From NCBI RefSeq assembly GCF_900110295.1, contig NZ_FODF01000001.1, positions 186,001-250,000 of the forward strand: DNA of 64,000 bases, given 5' to 3'. Below, one piece after another: positions 1 to 9,038 of this stretch. A program made the position numbers and the translations under genes. Source of the DNA: Peptostreptococcus russellii (lineage in GTDB: Bacteria; Bacillota; Clostridia; Peptostreptococcales; Peptostreptococcaceae). The notes beneath the pieces are model-generated. The model made no database searches. It was not told the origin of the DNA and saw only the letters and a program-made list of their open reading frames with translations. The number at the start of each line of letters is the position of its first letter. The stretch's first letter is position 1.

Positions 1-1101
1 AATGTGATGATCATAAACGATACCTCCGTCAGAGCAAATTGGAACATAAACTCCAGTTTCTTCAAAGTATTCATCTCTAGCCTTAGCTACATCTATTACT
101 GAAGTAGCCTGTCCACGACCAATACCCTTTTGTTCTCTTGTTATACAGATAGATCCTCCACCGATACCTACCTTAACGAAGTCAGCACCAGCTTCTGCAA
201 GGAATCTAAATCCTTCCTTATCTACAACGTTACCAGCACCTATTTTTACAGTATCACCGTATTCTTTTCTTACCCAAGCTATTGTTCTAGCCTGCCATTC
301 AGAGAAACCTTCTGAAGAGTCTATACAAAGAATATCAACACCAGCTTCTAATAGAGCAGGTATTCTTTCTTCATAATCTCTAGTATTGATACCAGCACCT
401 ACAACGTATCTCTTCTTAGCATCATGTAATTCATAAGGATTTTCCTTGTGAGAGTCATAATCCTTTCTAAATACCATATAAAGAAGTTTTCCGTCATCAT
501 CAAGCACTGGTAAAGAGTTTAATTTGTTGTCCCAGATTATATTGTTAGCTTCCTTTAGAGTAACATCCTTAGGAGCAAAAACAACTTTTTCTATTGGAGT
601 CATAAATTCACGAACCTTAGTTTCACGGTCCATTCTACTTACTCTGTAATCACGACTTGCAACTATACCTAAAAGTTTACCATGACTAGTACCGTCATCA
701 GTAATAGCTACAGTTGAGTGACCTGTTTTAGCCTTTAAGTCAAGTATATCCTGTAGGGTATTTTCAGGAGTAAGGTTTGAATCACTTACTACAAAACCTG
801 CCTTGTGAGCCTTTACTCTAGCAATCATTGCTGCTTGGTTCTCAATTGTCTGTGAACCGTATATAAAAGATATACCACCTTCCTTAGCTAGTGCAACAGC
901 CATTTTATCATCAGAAACAGCCTGCATAACGGCAGAAACCAATGGTATATTCATCTTAATTGAAGGTTCTTCACCTTTCTTAAATTTTACGACTGGAGTT
1001 TCCAAACTTACGTTAGCTGGTATACATTCAGCTGAAGAGTAGCCTGGAACTAATAAATACTCACTAAATGTTCTAGATGGAGTATCAAAATAAAAAGCCA
1101 T
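1..1101 (-). CDS. guaB: IMP dehydrogenase (3' end beyond the window)
   Basis: Oxidises IMP to XMP with NAD+, the committed step to GMP, in the cytoplasm. The first 367 residues are present, reading leftwards from ATG at 1101; an AGGAG site lies just upstream on the minus strand. The TIM-barrel start, a pair of CBS domains (roughly residues 95-215, with a VAITDDG stretch and VLDDDGKLL) and the catalytic loop [13 protein letters not shown] are visible; the active-site Cys is about residue 319. The barrel residues [10 protein letters not shown] and KIGAGNV also match. The gene is divergent from xpt, the purine-salvage transferase for xanthine, so the two probably share a purine-related control region. 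The C-terminal part lies outside the window; nothing looks broken in the part seen. Confidence 0.96.
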   Translation of the reverse strand, partial: MAFYFDTPSRTFSEYLLVPGYSSAECIPANVSLETPVVKFKKGEEPSIKMNIPLVSAVMQAVSDDKMAVALAKEGGISFIYGSQTIENQAAMIARVKAHKAGFVVSDSNLTPENTLQDILDLKAKTGHSTVAITDDGTSHGKLLGIVASRDYRVSRMDRETKVREFMTPIEKVVFAPKDVTLKEANNIIWDNKLNSLPVLDDDGKLLYMVFRKDYDSHKENPYELHDAKKRYVVGAGINTRDYEERIPALLEAGVDILCIDSSEGFSEWQARTIAWVRKEYGDTVKIGAGNVVDKEGFRFLAEAGADFVKVGIGGGSICITREQKGIGRGQATSVIDVAKARDEYFEETGVYVPICSDGGIVYDHHI

Positions 1102-1383
1102 AATTTCATCTCCTTTTTTAACCAAAATATGTATAATTTACATTATATCAAATTTATTCAAAAAATTTAATATTATATAAACAGTTAAAGAAAATTTTAA
1201 CACCAAATCTGAAAAAAGTCTACAAAAATCTTAAAAAATTTAAAAATTCGGGTGATATGTCGAACAAAAATATAAATTTTAACTGTAAAATATGGAAAAA
1301 GAGAAATATATGATATATAATATATGATGAAGTATAATATAAGAATTTTTAAGGTAATATTTGAATTAATGAAAGGAAATTTT
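1102..1383. promoter_or_regulatory. guaB-xpt divergent intergenic region
   Basis: This AT-rich spacer of about 280 bp must hold both outward promoters. A TTCG at 1247-1250 faces a CGAA at 1261-1264, in the opposite order from the Bacillus PurR box pair (CGAAC...GTTCG), so I do not call it a PurR site. I see no purine-riboswitch core motifs ahead of xpt. The xpt leader is very AT-rich with a TATAAT-like stretch just before 1324. Promoter positions are not resolved. Confidence 0.4.
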
Positions 1384-1956
1384 ATGGAGTTACTAAAGAA
1401 TAAGATTTTAACTGATGGAATAGTTAATGATGAAGAGGTTTTGAAGGTGGATAACTTTCTTAATCATCAGATAGACGTTACTCTTTTAAATGAGATAGGA
1501 AAAGAGTTTAAAAGAAGATTTTCTGATGTGAAGGTAGATAAGATTCTTACAGTTGAGTCTTCAGGTATTGCTATAGCAGTTATAGCAGCACAGTATTTTG
1601 ACAATGTGCCTGTCGTATTTGCTAAAAAGCAGGAATCAAGAAATCTTGATCCAGAAATATATAAATCTAAAGTATATTCTTTTACAAAGAACAAAGAATA
1701 TGAGATTATGGTATCTAAGAGATATATATCAAAAGGTGAAAAGGTTCTTATAATGGATGATTTTCTTGCCAAAGGAGGAGCTGCACTAGGAATGATCGAT
1801 GTAATTGAACAGGCAGGTGCAGAGCTTGTGGGTGTAGGAATAGTAATAGAAAAATCATATCAAGATGGAAGTGCCATTTTAGAAGAAAAGGGTGTAAGAG
1901 TTGAATCTCTTGCACGTATTGAATCTTTAAAGGATAAAACAATAAGATTCAAATAA
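1384..1956 (+). CDS. xpt: Xanthine phosphoribosyltransferase
   Basis: Converts xanthine plus PRPP to XMP, feeding salvaged purine to GMP synthesis. The 190-residue length fits the family. The PRPP-binding loop reads [14 protein letters not shown] (residues 121-134), and the N-terminal [11 protein letters not shown] and the late VGIVIEKS and RVESLARI segments match Bacillus Xpt from memory. The ATG at 1384 is chosen because a GAAAGGAAA site precedes it and the homologous protein starts there; an in-frame ATG 60 bases upstream (1324) has no ribosome site. It is divergent from guaB, which makes the same product from IMP, so the pair forms a GMP-supply locus. Confidence 0.95.
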   Translation: MELLKNKILTDGIVNDEEVLKVDNFLNHQIDVTLLNEIGKEFKRRFSDVKVDKILTVESSGIAIAVIAAQYFDNVPVVFAKKQESRNLDPEIYKSKVYSFTKNKEYEIMVSKRYISKGEKVLIMDDFLAKGGAALGMIDVIEQAGAELVGVGIVIEKSYQDGSAILEEKGVRVESLARIESLKDKTIRFK

Positions 1957-2007
1957 AACTATTAAGTGTTTTAGACTATAATTTAAATTTAATTTGGGGG
2001 TATATTT

Positions 2008-2661
2008 ATGAGATTTTTTATCGATACAGCTAATATTGAAGAAATAAAGGAAGCTAATGAACTCGGAGTTGTCTGTGGAGTTACAACTAATCCTTCTCTT
2101 ATAGCAAAAGAAGGAAGAGATTTTACAGAAGTAGTAAATGAAATAGTAAAAATAGTAGACGGTCCAATAAGTGCAGAAGTTTTAAGTATGGATCATGAAG
2201 GTATGATAAAGGAAGCTGAAAAGCTTGCAAAGATTCATGAAAACATAGTAATTAAGATACCTATGTGTGCAGAAGGTTTAAAGGCTGTAAAGGCTTTATC
2301 TGATAAGGGAATAAAGACAAATGTTACATTGATATTCTCTGCAAGCCAGGCTTTATTAGCAGCTAGAGCAGGAGCATCATATGTTAGTCCATTTGTTGGT
2401 AGACTAGATGATATATCATTTGACGGACTTTCTCTAATTGCAGAAATAACTGAAATATTTGCGGCAAACTATATACCAACAGAAATTATAGTTGCAAGTG
2501 TAAGAAATCCTCTACACGTTATAGAATCAGCTAAGATGGGTGCAGATATAGCAACAGTACCATTTAAGGTAATAATGCAGATGATCAAACATCCGCTAAC
2601 TGATAGAGGTATAGAAGCATTTAATAAAGATGCTGAAAAAGCTTCACTTAATATAAAGTAA
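2008..2661 (+). CDS. fsa: Transaldolase / fructose-6-phosphate aldolase family protein
   Basis: A 217-residue class I aldolase of the small transaldolase family (TalC/MipB/FSA). It handles dihydroxyacetone transfer in the non-oxidative pentose-phosphate route or cleaves fructose 6-phosphate; sequence alone does not decide which. Diagnostic stretches are [26 protein letters not shown] and [13 protein letters not shown], whose Lys83 is the Schiff-base residue, followed by SPFVGRLDD. The start has a strong GGGGG ribosome site. It lies between purine salvage and a phosphohexomutase, so a sugar-phosphate role for the neighbourhood is reasonable. A hairpin follows the stop. Confidence 0.93.
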   Translation: MRFFIDTANIEEIKEANELGVVCGVTTNPSLIAKEGRDFTEVVNEIVKIVDGPISAEVLSMDHEGMIKEAEKLAKIHENIVIKIPMCAEGLKAVKALSDKGIKTNVTLIFSASQALLAARAGASYVSPFVGRLDDISFDGLSLIAEITEIFAANYIPTEIIVASVRNPLHVIESAKMGADIATVPFKVIMQMIKHPLTDRGIEAFNKDAEKASLNIK

Positions 2662-2686
2662 AAATATAAAACTAAATGATAGGGTG

Positions 2687-2720
2687 ATATATGCGTAAAA
2701 TTTATATTTTACGCATATAT
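2687..2720. repeat. Perfect 15-bp inverted repeat between fsa and the phosphomutase gene
   Basis: The arms 2687-2701 and 2706-2720 are exact reverse complements around the loop TTAT, with core ATGCGTAAAAT. No run of T follows, so it is a poor intrinsic terminator. It could stabilise mRNA ends, act as a weak terminator, or be a protein-binding dyad ahead of the next gene, whose start is 36 bases downstream. Confidence 0.7.
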
Positions 2721-2756
2721 ATTATTATAGAAAATATTTATTGAAAAGGAAAGAAA

Positions 2757-4253
2757 ATGAAACAATTACACGAATTACAAAATGGAACAGACGTAAGAGG
2801 AGTAGCTTATAAAGATGAAAATAGTAATCTTGATATTACTCTATCAGAAGTAGAAGTAAGACTTATAGCAAAGGGTTTTGCAACATGGCTTACAGATAAG
2901 TTAAAGAAAAAGAACATAAAGATAGCAATAGGTATGGATTCAAGAGTTACAGGTCCAACTTTTAGAAAAGCATGTAGAGAAGATTTAGTAAGTGTAGGAG
3001 TAGACGTTTTAGATTGTTCATTGGCTACTACGCCAGCTATGTTTATGTCTACAATAATGGATGGATATAATTGTGATGGTGCTATTATGTTTACTGCTAG
3101 CCATATGCCATACATATACAATGGTATGAAGATGTTTACAAAGAATGGATGTCTAGAAAAAACTGATTTAAAGGAAGTTCTTGATATAAGTATGTCAGGA
3201 AACTTTATATCTTCAGAAAACAAGGGAAATGTAGTAGAAAAAAATCTTATAGAGGACTATTCTGAAGTATTGGTCGACAAAATAAGAAAAGGAGTTTCAT
3301 CGGAAGAAAACTATGACAAGCCTTTACTAGGAATGAAGATAGTAGTAGACGCTGGAAATGGTTCAGGTGGATTCTTTGCAGAGAAAGTTCTAGGTGAGTT
3401 AGGAGCAAATACAGAAGCTAGTCAATTCTTAGAACCAGACGGAATGTTCCCAAATCATATACCTAATCCAGAAAATAAGGAAGCTATGAAAAGTATTTCA
3501 GAAGCTACAGTAAAGAATAAGGCAGATCTAGGTATAATATTTGATACAGATGTAGATAGAGCAGCTATAGTATCTTCTGAAGGACAGGCAATCAATAAAA
3601 ATGCTTTAATAGCAGTAATATCAAAGATTATTCTTGAAGAAAAGCCAGGAAGTACAATAGTAACAGACTCCGTAACTTCTAATGGACTTGCAGAGTTTAT
3701 TGAAAAAAATGGCGGCATACATCATAGATTTAAGAGAGGATACAAAAATGTAATCAATGAATCTATTAGATTAAATGATGAGGGAATAGAGTCTTCTCTT
3801 GCAATAGAGACATCTGGTCATGCTGCACTAAAAGAAAATTATTTCCTAGACGATGGTGCATATCTTGTTTCAAAGATACTTGTAAAGGCAGCAAAACTAC
3901 ATTCTGAAGGAAAGAATATAGCAGATAGTATATCAGATTTAAAGGAAGCTCATGAAGGTGCTGAATACAGAATAAAAATAAATAAAGATGAATTTAAATC
4001 ATATGCTAATAATATAATAGAAGATTTGAAAGAATTTGCTAATAAGGTGGATTCTTGGACAGAGGTTGAAAAGAACTATGAAGGAGTAAGGTTTAATTGC
4101 AATGGAGAGAATGAAAAAGGCTGGTTCCTTTTAAGAGTATCTCTTCACGAACCATTATTAGTTCTTAATATTGAGTCAGATATAGAAGGCGGATGTGAGA
4201 ATATTTATTCTATATTGAAAGATTTTCTTTCTAAATATGAATTGTCGCTATAA
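2757..4253 (+). CDS. Phosphomannomutase/phosphoglucomutase family protein
   Basis: Alpha-D-phosphohexomutase of 498 residues, interconverting hexose 1- and 6-phosphates for cell-wall and capsule precursors or glycogen. Three hallmark sites are visible: the phosphoserine loop MFTASHMPYIYNG (Ser115), the Mg2+ loop DTDVDRAAI (about residues 263-271) and the sugar-binding loop ETSGHAAL (about 350-357). The last resembles the GEMSGH signature of bacterial ManB. The active-site loop has HMP where most members have HNP, a subfamily feature also known elsewhere. A GAAAAGGAAAG site precedes the ATG. A second, clearly different mutase lies at 48237, so substrate roles are probably divided between them. 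Confidence 0.92.
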   Translation: MKQLHELQNGTDVRGVAYKDENSNLDITLSEVEVRLIAKGFATWLTDKLKKKNIKIAIGMDSRVTGPTFRKACREDLVSVGVDVLDCSLATTPAMFMSTIMDGYNCDGAIMFTASHMPYIYNGMKMFTKNGCLEKTDLKEVLDISMSGNFISSENKGNVVEKNLIEDYSEVLVDKIRKGVSSEENYDKPLLGMKIVVDAGNGSGGFFAEKVLGELGANTEASQFLEPDGMFPNHIPNPENKEAMKSISEATVKNKADLGIIFDTDVDRAAIVSSEGQAINKNALIAVISKIILEEKPGSTIVTDSVTSNGLAEFIEKNGGIHHRFKRGYKNVINESIRLNDEGIESSLAIETSGHAALKENYFLDDGAYLVSKILVKAAKLHSEGKNIADSISDLKEAHEGAEYRIKINKDEFKSYANNIIEDLKEFANKVDSWTEVEKNYEGVRFNCNGENEKGWFLLRVSLHEPLLVLNIESDIEGGCENIYSILKDFLSKYELSL

Positions 4254-4267
4254 AAATTAAAAATATG

Positions 4268-4306
4268 AGAACTCTAAAAGCTAAAAGTTTTTAGGGTTCT
4301 TTTTTA
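4268..4306 (+). terminator. Intrinsic terminator after the phosphomutase gene
   Basis: A 12-bp stem (AGAACTCTAAAA with TTTTAGGGTTCT, one G-U pair) around an 8-base loop is followed directly by a run of T. Confidence 0.9.
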
Positions 4307-4624
4307 TTGCAGTTAATTTGTTGTAGTTAAAAAGTATCCTTAAAATTAAGAATAGAAGTATTTGCAAGTGTAAATGCTTGAAATAAAAGTTATCTAGAAT
4401 TATTAACATAAATAATAAGTTTAAGCATGGCTTTAAAGAAACAAAAAAATTACGAATATATTTTTTCAATAACAATTAGTAACAGTTAGACATAAGTTTT
4501 TCTAATTATTGTAACAATTCTGTAAAGATATTAACGGCCTTGTAATCACAAAGTTTCAGAATATGTGGTATGATATAAATATAGAGATAAATAATATAAA
4601 TTTTAAAGAAAAGGAAGTGATATT
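4307..4624 (+). other. Intergenic region ahead of the secreted protein gene
   Basis: Very AT-rich, with no gene. A TATGAT -10-like box at 4569-4574 lies about 50 bases ahead of the next start; no clean -35 at 17 bp is seen. A small CAAG/CTTG dyad near 4365-4380 is too weak to call. Confidence 0.35.
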
Positions 4625-5299
4625 ATGAAGAAGAATTTATTTGCTATAATGGTGGTACTTGCTGGTGCGTTATCAATAAGCCCTTTAAGTATTGCACTTG
4701 AAAATACGGAAAAAGAAGATAATCTACCAGACGTTATGTATGTTTCTAATCAAAATACGGAGGTTGATGGTTCGCTGACTGAAGATAGCAATAACAATGA
4801 GAATGTAAATACTGATTCTAATATTGCTAACGACAAGTTTGCTAAGTCTGATGAAGAAATAAGAAATTCTTCAGATAAAATTGGAAATACAAATCAAAAT
4901 ATGCAGAATGAAAAAAAGTATACTGTAAGAAACAATGAGAATATAAACACTAGTGATAGAAATTCTCAGAGACAAGTTTCTCAAGCAAGACCTTACAGTT
5001 CAAATAAGACAAATCAGTATTCAGCAACTGAAAATACAACTGTTAATCAAAATGTAAATAGTAATGCTGAAAACAAGTCTCTTAATAGAGATGAGGCACT
5101 TCAAATTTTAAAGGACAAGAATAACAAGTGTGATTACGACTATATGGGTGATGAAAATACATTCAATGTTCTAAAAGAAAAAGGTCAAGAAGGTTATGTA
5201 TTCGTACCTGATGTACAGACTGACTTAGGTCTTTTTGTAAATAAGAACACAAAGGAAGTTTATACTTTCCATCCATCAGGAAGTTTAGATATTTACTAA
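4625..5299 (+). CDS. Secreted Asn-rich protein of unknown function
   Basis: 224 residues. A typical signal peptide (MKKNLFAIMVVLAGALSISPLSIA, cleavage near residues 24-26) shows it is exported; no lipobox Cys and no LPXTG sorting signal is seen. Residues about 30-150 are low-complexity and rich in Asn, Ser, Thr and Gln, probably disordered. The last 75 residues form a compact, better-ordered domain beginning SLNRDEALQILKDK and ending HPSGSLDIY, with a conserved-looking GYVFVPDVQTDLG segment. I do not recognise this domain. The start has an AAGGAAGTG site. Terminators on both sides suggest it is transcribed alone. Confidence 0.8.
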   Translation: MKKNLFAIMVVLAGALSISPLSIALENTEKEDNLPDVMYVSNQNTEVDGSLTEDSNNNENVNTDSNIANDKFAKSDEEIRNSSDKIGNTNQNMQNEKKYTVRNNENINTSDRNSQRQVSQARPYSSNKTNQYSATENTTVNQNVNSNAENKSLNRDEALQILKDKNNKCDYDYMGDENTFNVLKEKGQEGYVFVPDVQTDLGLFVNKNTKEVYTFHPSGSLDIY

Positions 5300-5368
5300 G
5301 AGACATATAATTTAGCTATATAAAAATAAAAATACAGTAAGAGCTGTATAAATATCCATTTATGAAAT

Positions 5369-5408
5369 AAAGCACTCAGGCTTGTATTTTGGCTGTGGGT
5401 GCTTTTTC
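5369..5408 (+). terminator. Intrinsic terminator after the secreted protein gene
   Basis: AAAGCACTCAG pairs with CTGTGGGTGCTTT with one bulge and one mismatch, followed by TTTTT. Confidence 0.8.
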
Positions 5409-5419
5409 TAATAGTCTTA

Positions 5420-5448
5420 TTGAATGTAATATAATTTTATGCTATTAT
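5420..5448 (+). promoter_or_regulatory. Probable promoter of asnB
   Basis: TTGAAT at 5420-5425 and TATTAT at 5443-5448, separated by 17 bases, about 85 bases ahead of the asnB start. No T-box or riboswitch lies in this leader, unlike asnS downstream. Confidence 0.6.
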
Positions 5449-5531
5449 AAAATGTGAGTAAAAATATTTATAATTATGTAAATTAATTAAAGTATTACTA
5501 ATATAAACATAAAGTAAGGAAGGAAAAGAAT

Positions 5532-7394
5532 ATGTGCGGATTTGTTGGATTTTTTGATAATAACGAAAACAAAGATGTCATTTTAGAAAAAATGATGAAT
5601 AGAATCATTCATAGAGGCCCAGATATGGGAGGAAAGTTCTATGATGACGATGCAGCCCTTGGTTTTAGAAGACTAAGTATACTAGACTTATCTGAAGCTG
5701 GAGCTCAGCCACTATACAGTGCAGATGGAAATAAGGTAATGGTTTTTAATGGAGAAATATATAATTATCAAGATATAAAAGATGATTTGATCTCAAAAGG
5801 CTATGAATTTAGAAGTAACACAGATAGTGAAGTTTTAATACACGGCTATACAGAATATGGTGAAGACTTGGTCAACAAACTTAGAGGTATGTTTGCCTTC
5901 TGTATATGGGATAAAAAGGGAAAAAAGGCTTTTGGAGCAAGAGATCATTTTGGTATAAAACCATATTATTTCTATAATTACAAGCAAAATGGAAAAGAAA
6001 GTTTAATGATTGCCTCTGAAATAAAGAGTTTTCTTGATCATCCAGATTTTAAAAAGGAAGTTAATGAAAAGGCTTTAAAGCCATATTTAACTTTCCAGTA
6101 TTCTTCACAGAAGGATGAAACATTCTTTAAGGGAGTACAGAGATTACAACCAGGACATTATTTCACTTTCCAAGATGGAAAAATGGAAATAAAGAAATAT
6201 TGGGATGTAAACTTCAATGACCAACACAATAGCGTTGAAGAAAATATAAAGAAGATAGAAGATGTTGTAGAAGAATCTGTTAGACTTCATAACCATGCAG
6301 ATGTTCCAATAGGATCATTTTTGTCTGGAGGTATAGATTCAAGTTATATTACAGCTTGTTTGATGCCAGATAAAACTTTCTCTATAGGATTTGAGCAGGA
6401 AAAGTTTGACGAATCAAATCTTGCAGCAGAGCTTTCAAAAATATTAGGAATAGAAAATGTTAGAGAAACAATAGATGGAGACGATTGTTTAGGTATGCTT
6501 CCAGAAATACAGTATCATATGGATGAACCTCAGGCAAATCCATCAACTCTTCCTCTTTATTTCTTATCAAAACTTGCACATGATAATGGTGTAACAGTAA
6601 TATTATCAGGTGAAGGTGCAGATGAAATATTTGGTGGATATGAATGGTACGATATAGATGCTGGGCAGAAGAAACTAAAGAAACTTCCAGGATTTATAGT
6701 TAAGGGTGCAGCCGCAGTAGCAAAGCATCTTCCACAGTTCCACGGGAGAACAACTCTTTTGAGAGCAGGTAGACCCGTAGAAGAAACATTCATAGGGGAA
6801 GCTATGATATTTGAGGAAGACGAAGCTAAGGATATATTAAAACCTAAGTTCCATAAATCTAGAACAGTAAGAGAAATAACTCAGCCTGTTTACGATATGG
6901 TTAAGGGAAAAGACGATGTTACTAAGAAGCAACTTATAGATATCAAGCTTTTCATGGAAGGAGATATTCTTCAGAAGGCAGATAAGATGAGTATGGCACA
7001 TTCACTTGAACTTAGAGTTCCATTCCTTGATAAAGAAGTTATGAAGGTTGGAGAAGGCATAGGTTCAGATCAAAAGATATGTAATGGAACTACAAAATAC
7101 ATACTTAGAAAGGCAGCTGAAAAGAAGCTTCCTGAAGATTGGTCAAAGAGGAAGAAAAAGGGATTCCCAGTTCCTATAAAGCTATGGTTTAAAGAAGAAA
7201 AATTCTATAAAATGGCTAAGGAATATTTCAATGCTGACTTTGCAGGAGAATTCTTTGACATAGAAAAGATAAATAAGCTATTAGACGATCACTATAATGA
7301 CGTAACAAACAATGCAAGAAAGATATATACTATATTAGTGTTCCTTGTATGGTATAAGAGATACTTTATAGATGAAAACAGCAGTGCAAAATAG
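5532..7394 (+). CDS. asnB: Asparagine synthase (glutamine-hydrolysing)
   Basis: Makes asparagine from aspartate, ATP and glutamine. At 620 residues it has the full two-domain layout. The N-terminal glutaminase domain starts MCGFVGF (Cys2 is the nucleophile) and includes HRGPDMGG and VFNGEIYNY. The C-terminal synthetase domain carries the ATP pyrophosphatase loop SFLSGGIDSS (near residue 266) and SGEGADEIFGGYEWY, then LELRVPFLDKEV. A GGAAGGAAAAG site precedes the ATG. With asnS at 10240 this gives an asparagine locus, although asnB has no visible T-box and may be controlled differently. No defects are seen. Confidence 0.97.
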   Translation: MCGFVGFFDNNENKDVILEKMMNRIIHRGPDMGGKFYDDDAALGFRRLSILDLSEAGAQPLYSADGNKVMVFNGEIYNYQDIKDDLISKGYEFRSNTDSEVLIHGYTEYGEDLVNKLRGMFAFCIWDKKGKKAFGARDHFGIKPYYFYNYKQNGKESLMIASEIKSFLDHPDFKKEVNEKALKPYLTFQYSSQKDETFFKGVQRLQPGHYFTFQDGKMEIKKYWDVNFNDQHNSVEENIKKIEDVVEESVRLHNHADVPIGSFLSGGIDSSYITACLMPDKTFSIGFEQEKFDESNLAAELSKILGIENVRETIDGDDCLGMLPEIQYHMDEPQANPSTLPLYFLSKLAHDNGVTVILSGEGADEIFGGYEWYDIDAGQKKLKKLPGFIVKGAAAVAKHLPQFHGRTTLLRAGRPVEETFIGEAMIFEEDEAKDILKPKFHKSRTVREITQPVYDMVKGKDDVTKKQLIDIKLFMEGDILQKADKMSMAHSLELRVPFLDKEVMKVGEGIGSDQKICNGTTKYILRKAAEKKLPEDWSKRKKKGFPVPIKLWFKEEKFYKMAKEYFNADFAGEFFDIEKINKLLDDHYNDVTNNARKIYTILVFLVWYKRYFIDENSSAK

Positions 7395-7432
7395 ACTGTA
7401 AATTTAAGTTCGCCTAAAATGGAGTGAGGATT

Positions 7433-9019
7433 ATGAACAAAAAGAAAATAATTACGATAATAGCGATTCCACTACTTTTAGGAACTTTGTATTCTGGTCT
7501 TAAATGTGGATTTATAAATCCAATGGTAAAAGGATTAGATGTTCATATATTAGGTGGTACTTTTATCACTAATATTAATAAATATGTAATAAAGGTAGGA
7601 GATAAAGTCGGGCTATCAGCAGGAGATTATGTTGTTGTTCCGGCTTTCTCCAAAAAACCAAATTTAAAATTTGCAATATTAGATGACAATGGAGTATTGA
7701 GTATAAAGGGCAATGATGTAATAGCAGAAAAAGAAGGTATTTCTTCTGTAGGAATTCTAAATAAAAATAGAGTTCTTAGAAAAGTTACAATAATGGTTGT
7801 AAATCCAAAGATAAATAATATGGACATAAAACTTAGCAATCCAATAAAGTATTATGGAGATATTGCAAAGATTGAGAGTACAGTAAAGATAGATGATTTT
7901 AAAAAACTAGAAAAAGGATATAAACTCAACTATTCTACAAGTAACCCGAATATATTGAAAATTAATGGAGATACTGTTGAAGCTGTCGGATTAGGTGAAG
8001 CAAAGTTAATTAGTAAGTATGATAGAAAAGAAATTCAAACGAGTTTTAATATACTTCCTAGAGTAGATAGTATAGAAATTAAAAAAAGGTATGAGTTAGA
8101 AGAGGGGCAATCAGTTGATATAAGTCCCAAGATTAAAACAAGTCCTAAGGATTCGCGTGTAGATGTGAAGTACAGGGTTCTTGATAAAAGCAACTATAAG
8201 AAATTCAATGAAAAAATATTTGATAACAATAAAGTCAAGAAATTTGGAGACAGTGGATTAGAAGAAAGTAAGGGAATTGATATAAGCAAAGATGGAGAAA
8301 TAAAGGCTTATAGAGAAGGAAACTACCTTGTAGAGGTGTCTTCTGGAGAAATTAAGAAAAGGACTATTGTAGATGTTAGAGAGAGATCATTTAAAAATAT
8401 AGAAGTTGAAAATCTTCAATACATTTTTAATAGGGAAAAATCTCTTTTAGAAGTTGAATTGGGATGGGATTATAATGATAGAGTAGAAAGATATAGAGTT
8501 TATGTGAAGCCAAAAGATGGAGAGTTTTCTTTATTCACAACATTCTTGACTGGAAAGAACACAATAACAAATGGAAATAGAATTTCTGAGATTATTAAAC
8601 TGGATATAGATAAAAACAAAGACTATGACTATCAGATTTATGTAGCCGGATTTAATGGCGAAGAAGAAACGAAAAGAAGCAATATTATTAGAATTAGCAA
8701 CAATACTACAACTGACTTCCAAAAGAAGAAAGTTAAAAAGATGAAGTATAAGGTTGATAGAGAAAATAGCACTATAGCATTTTTATGGACTCCAATAGAA
8801 GAAAATGAAAACTGTACATATAGGATATACTCGAAAGACCTTGATTACAAAGACTCTAAGTACAAATTAGTAGCTAAAAATATAAAAAATACTTCTACTA
8901 TTATAAAAATTAGAGAAAGCGCTATCAATAATAATTATTATATAGTTGCAATAAATCCTGATGGCCAGATTTCAGGCTTTAGTGAGCCTGTAAAAATTAA
9001 AGAGAACTTCTCAGATTAA
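7433..9019 (+). CDS. Membrane-anchored protein with Ig-like and fibronectin-III-like domains
   Basis: About 528 residues. One hydrophobic segment near the N terminus (IITIIAIPLLLGTLYSGL) serves as a signal anchor; the rest should be outside the membrane. Residues about 50-125 and 130-210 look like bacterial Ig-like (BIG2) modules, with GDYVVVPAF, NGVLSIKG and GISSVGI typical of repeated beta-strands. Residues about 320-420 and 425-525 look like two FN3-like modules (YRVYVKPKDGEF; YRIYSKDLDYKDSKY). No catalytic motif or sortase signal is seen. The ATG at 7433 follows GGAGTGAGG; an in-frame GTG lies 9 bases upstream. It sits 38 bases after asnB and 19 before an RpiR gene. A surface-binding or structural role is only an inference. 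Confidence 0.75.
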   Translation: MNKKKIITIIAIPLLLGTLYSGLKCGFINPMVKGLDVHILGGTFITNINKYVIKVGDKVGLSAGDYVVVPAFSKKPNLKFAILDDNGVLSIKGNDVIAEKEGISSVGILNKNRVLRKVTIMVVNPKINNMDIKLSNPIKYYGDIAKIESTVKIDDFKKLEKGYKLNYSTSNPNILKINGDTVEAVGLGEAKLISKYDRKEIQTSFNILPRVDSIEIKKRYELEEGQSVDISPKIKTSPKDSRVDVKYRVLDKSNYKKFNEKIFDNNKVKKFGDSGLEESKGIDISKDGEIKAYREGNYLVEVSSGEIKKRTIVDVRERSFKNIEVENLQYIFNREKSLLEVELGWDYNDRVERYRVYVKPKDGEFSLFTTFLTGKNTITNGNRISEIIKLDIDKNKDYDYQIYVAGFNGEEETKRSNIIRISNNTTTDFQKKKVKKMKYKVDRENSTIAFLWTPIEENENCTYRIYSKDLDYKDSKYKLVAKNIKNTSTIIKIRESAINNNYYIVAINPDGQISGFSEPVKIKENFSD

Positions 9020-9038
9020 ATAATATGGAGATGATGAA

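Noticed and set aside
1247-1264. PurR box pair between guaB and xpt
   Set aside because: The TTCG and CGAA halves face the wrong way for the known CGAAC...GTTCG arrangement and lack the flanking consensus.
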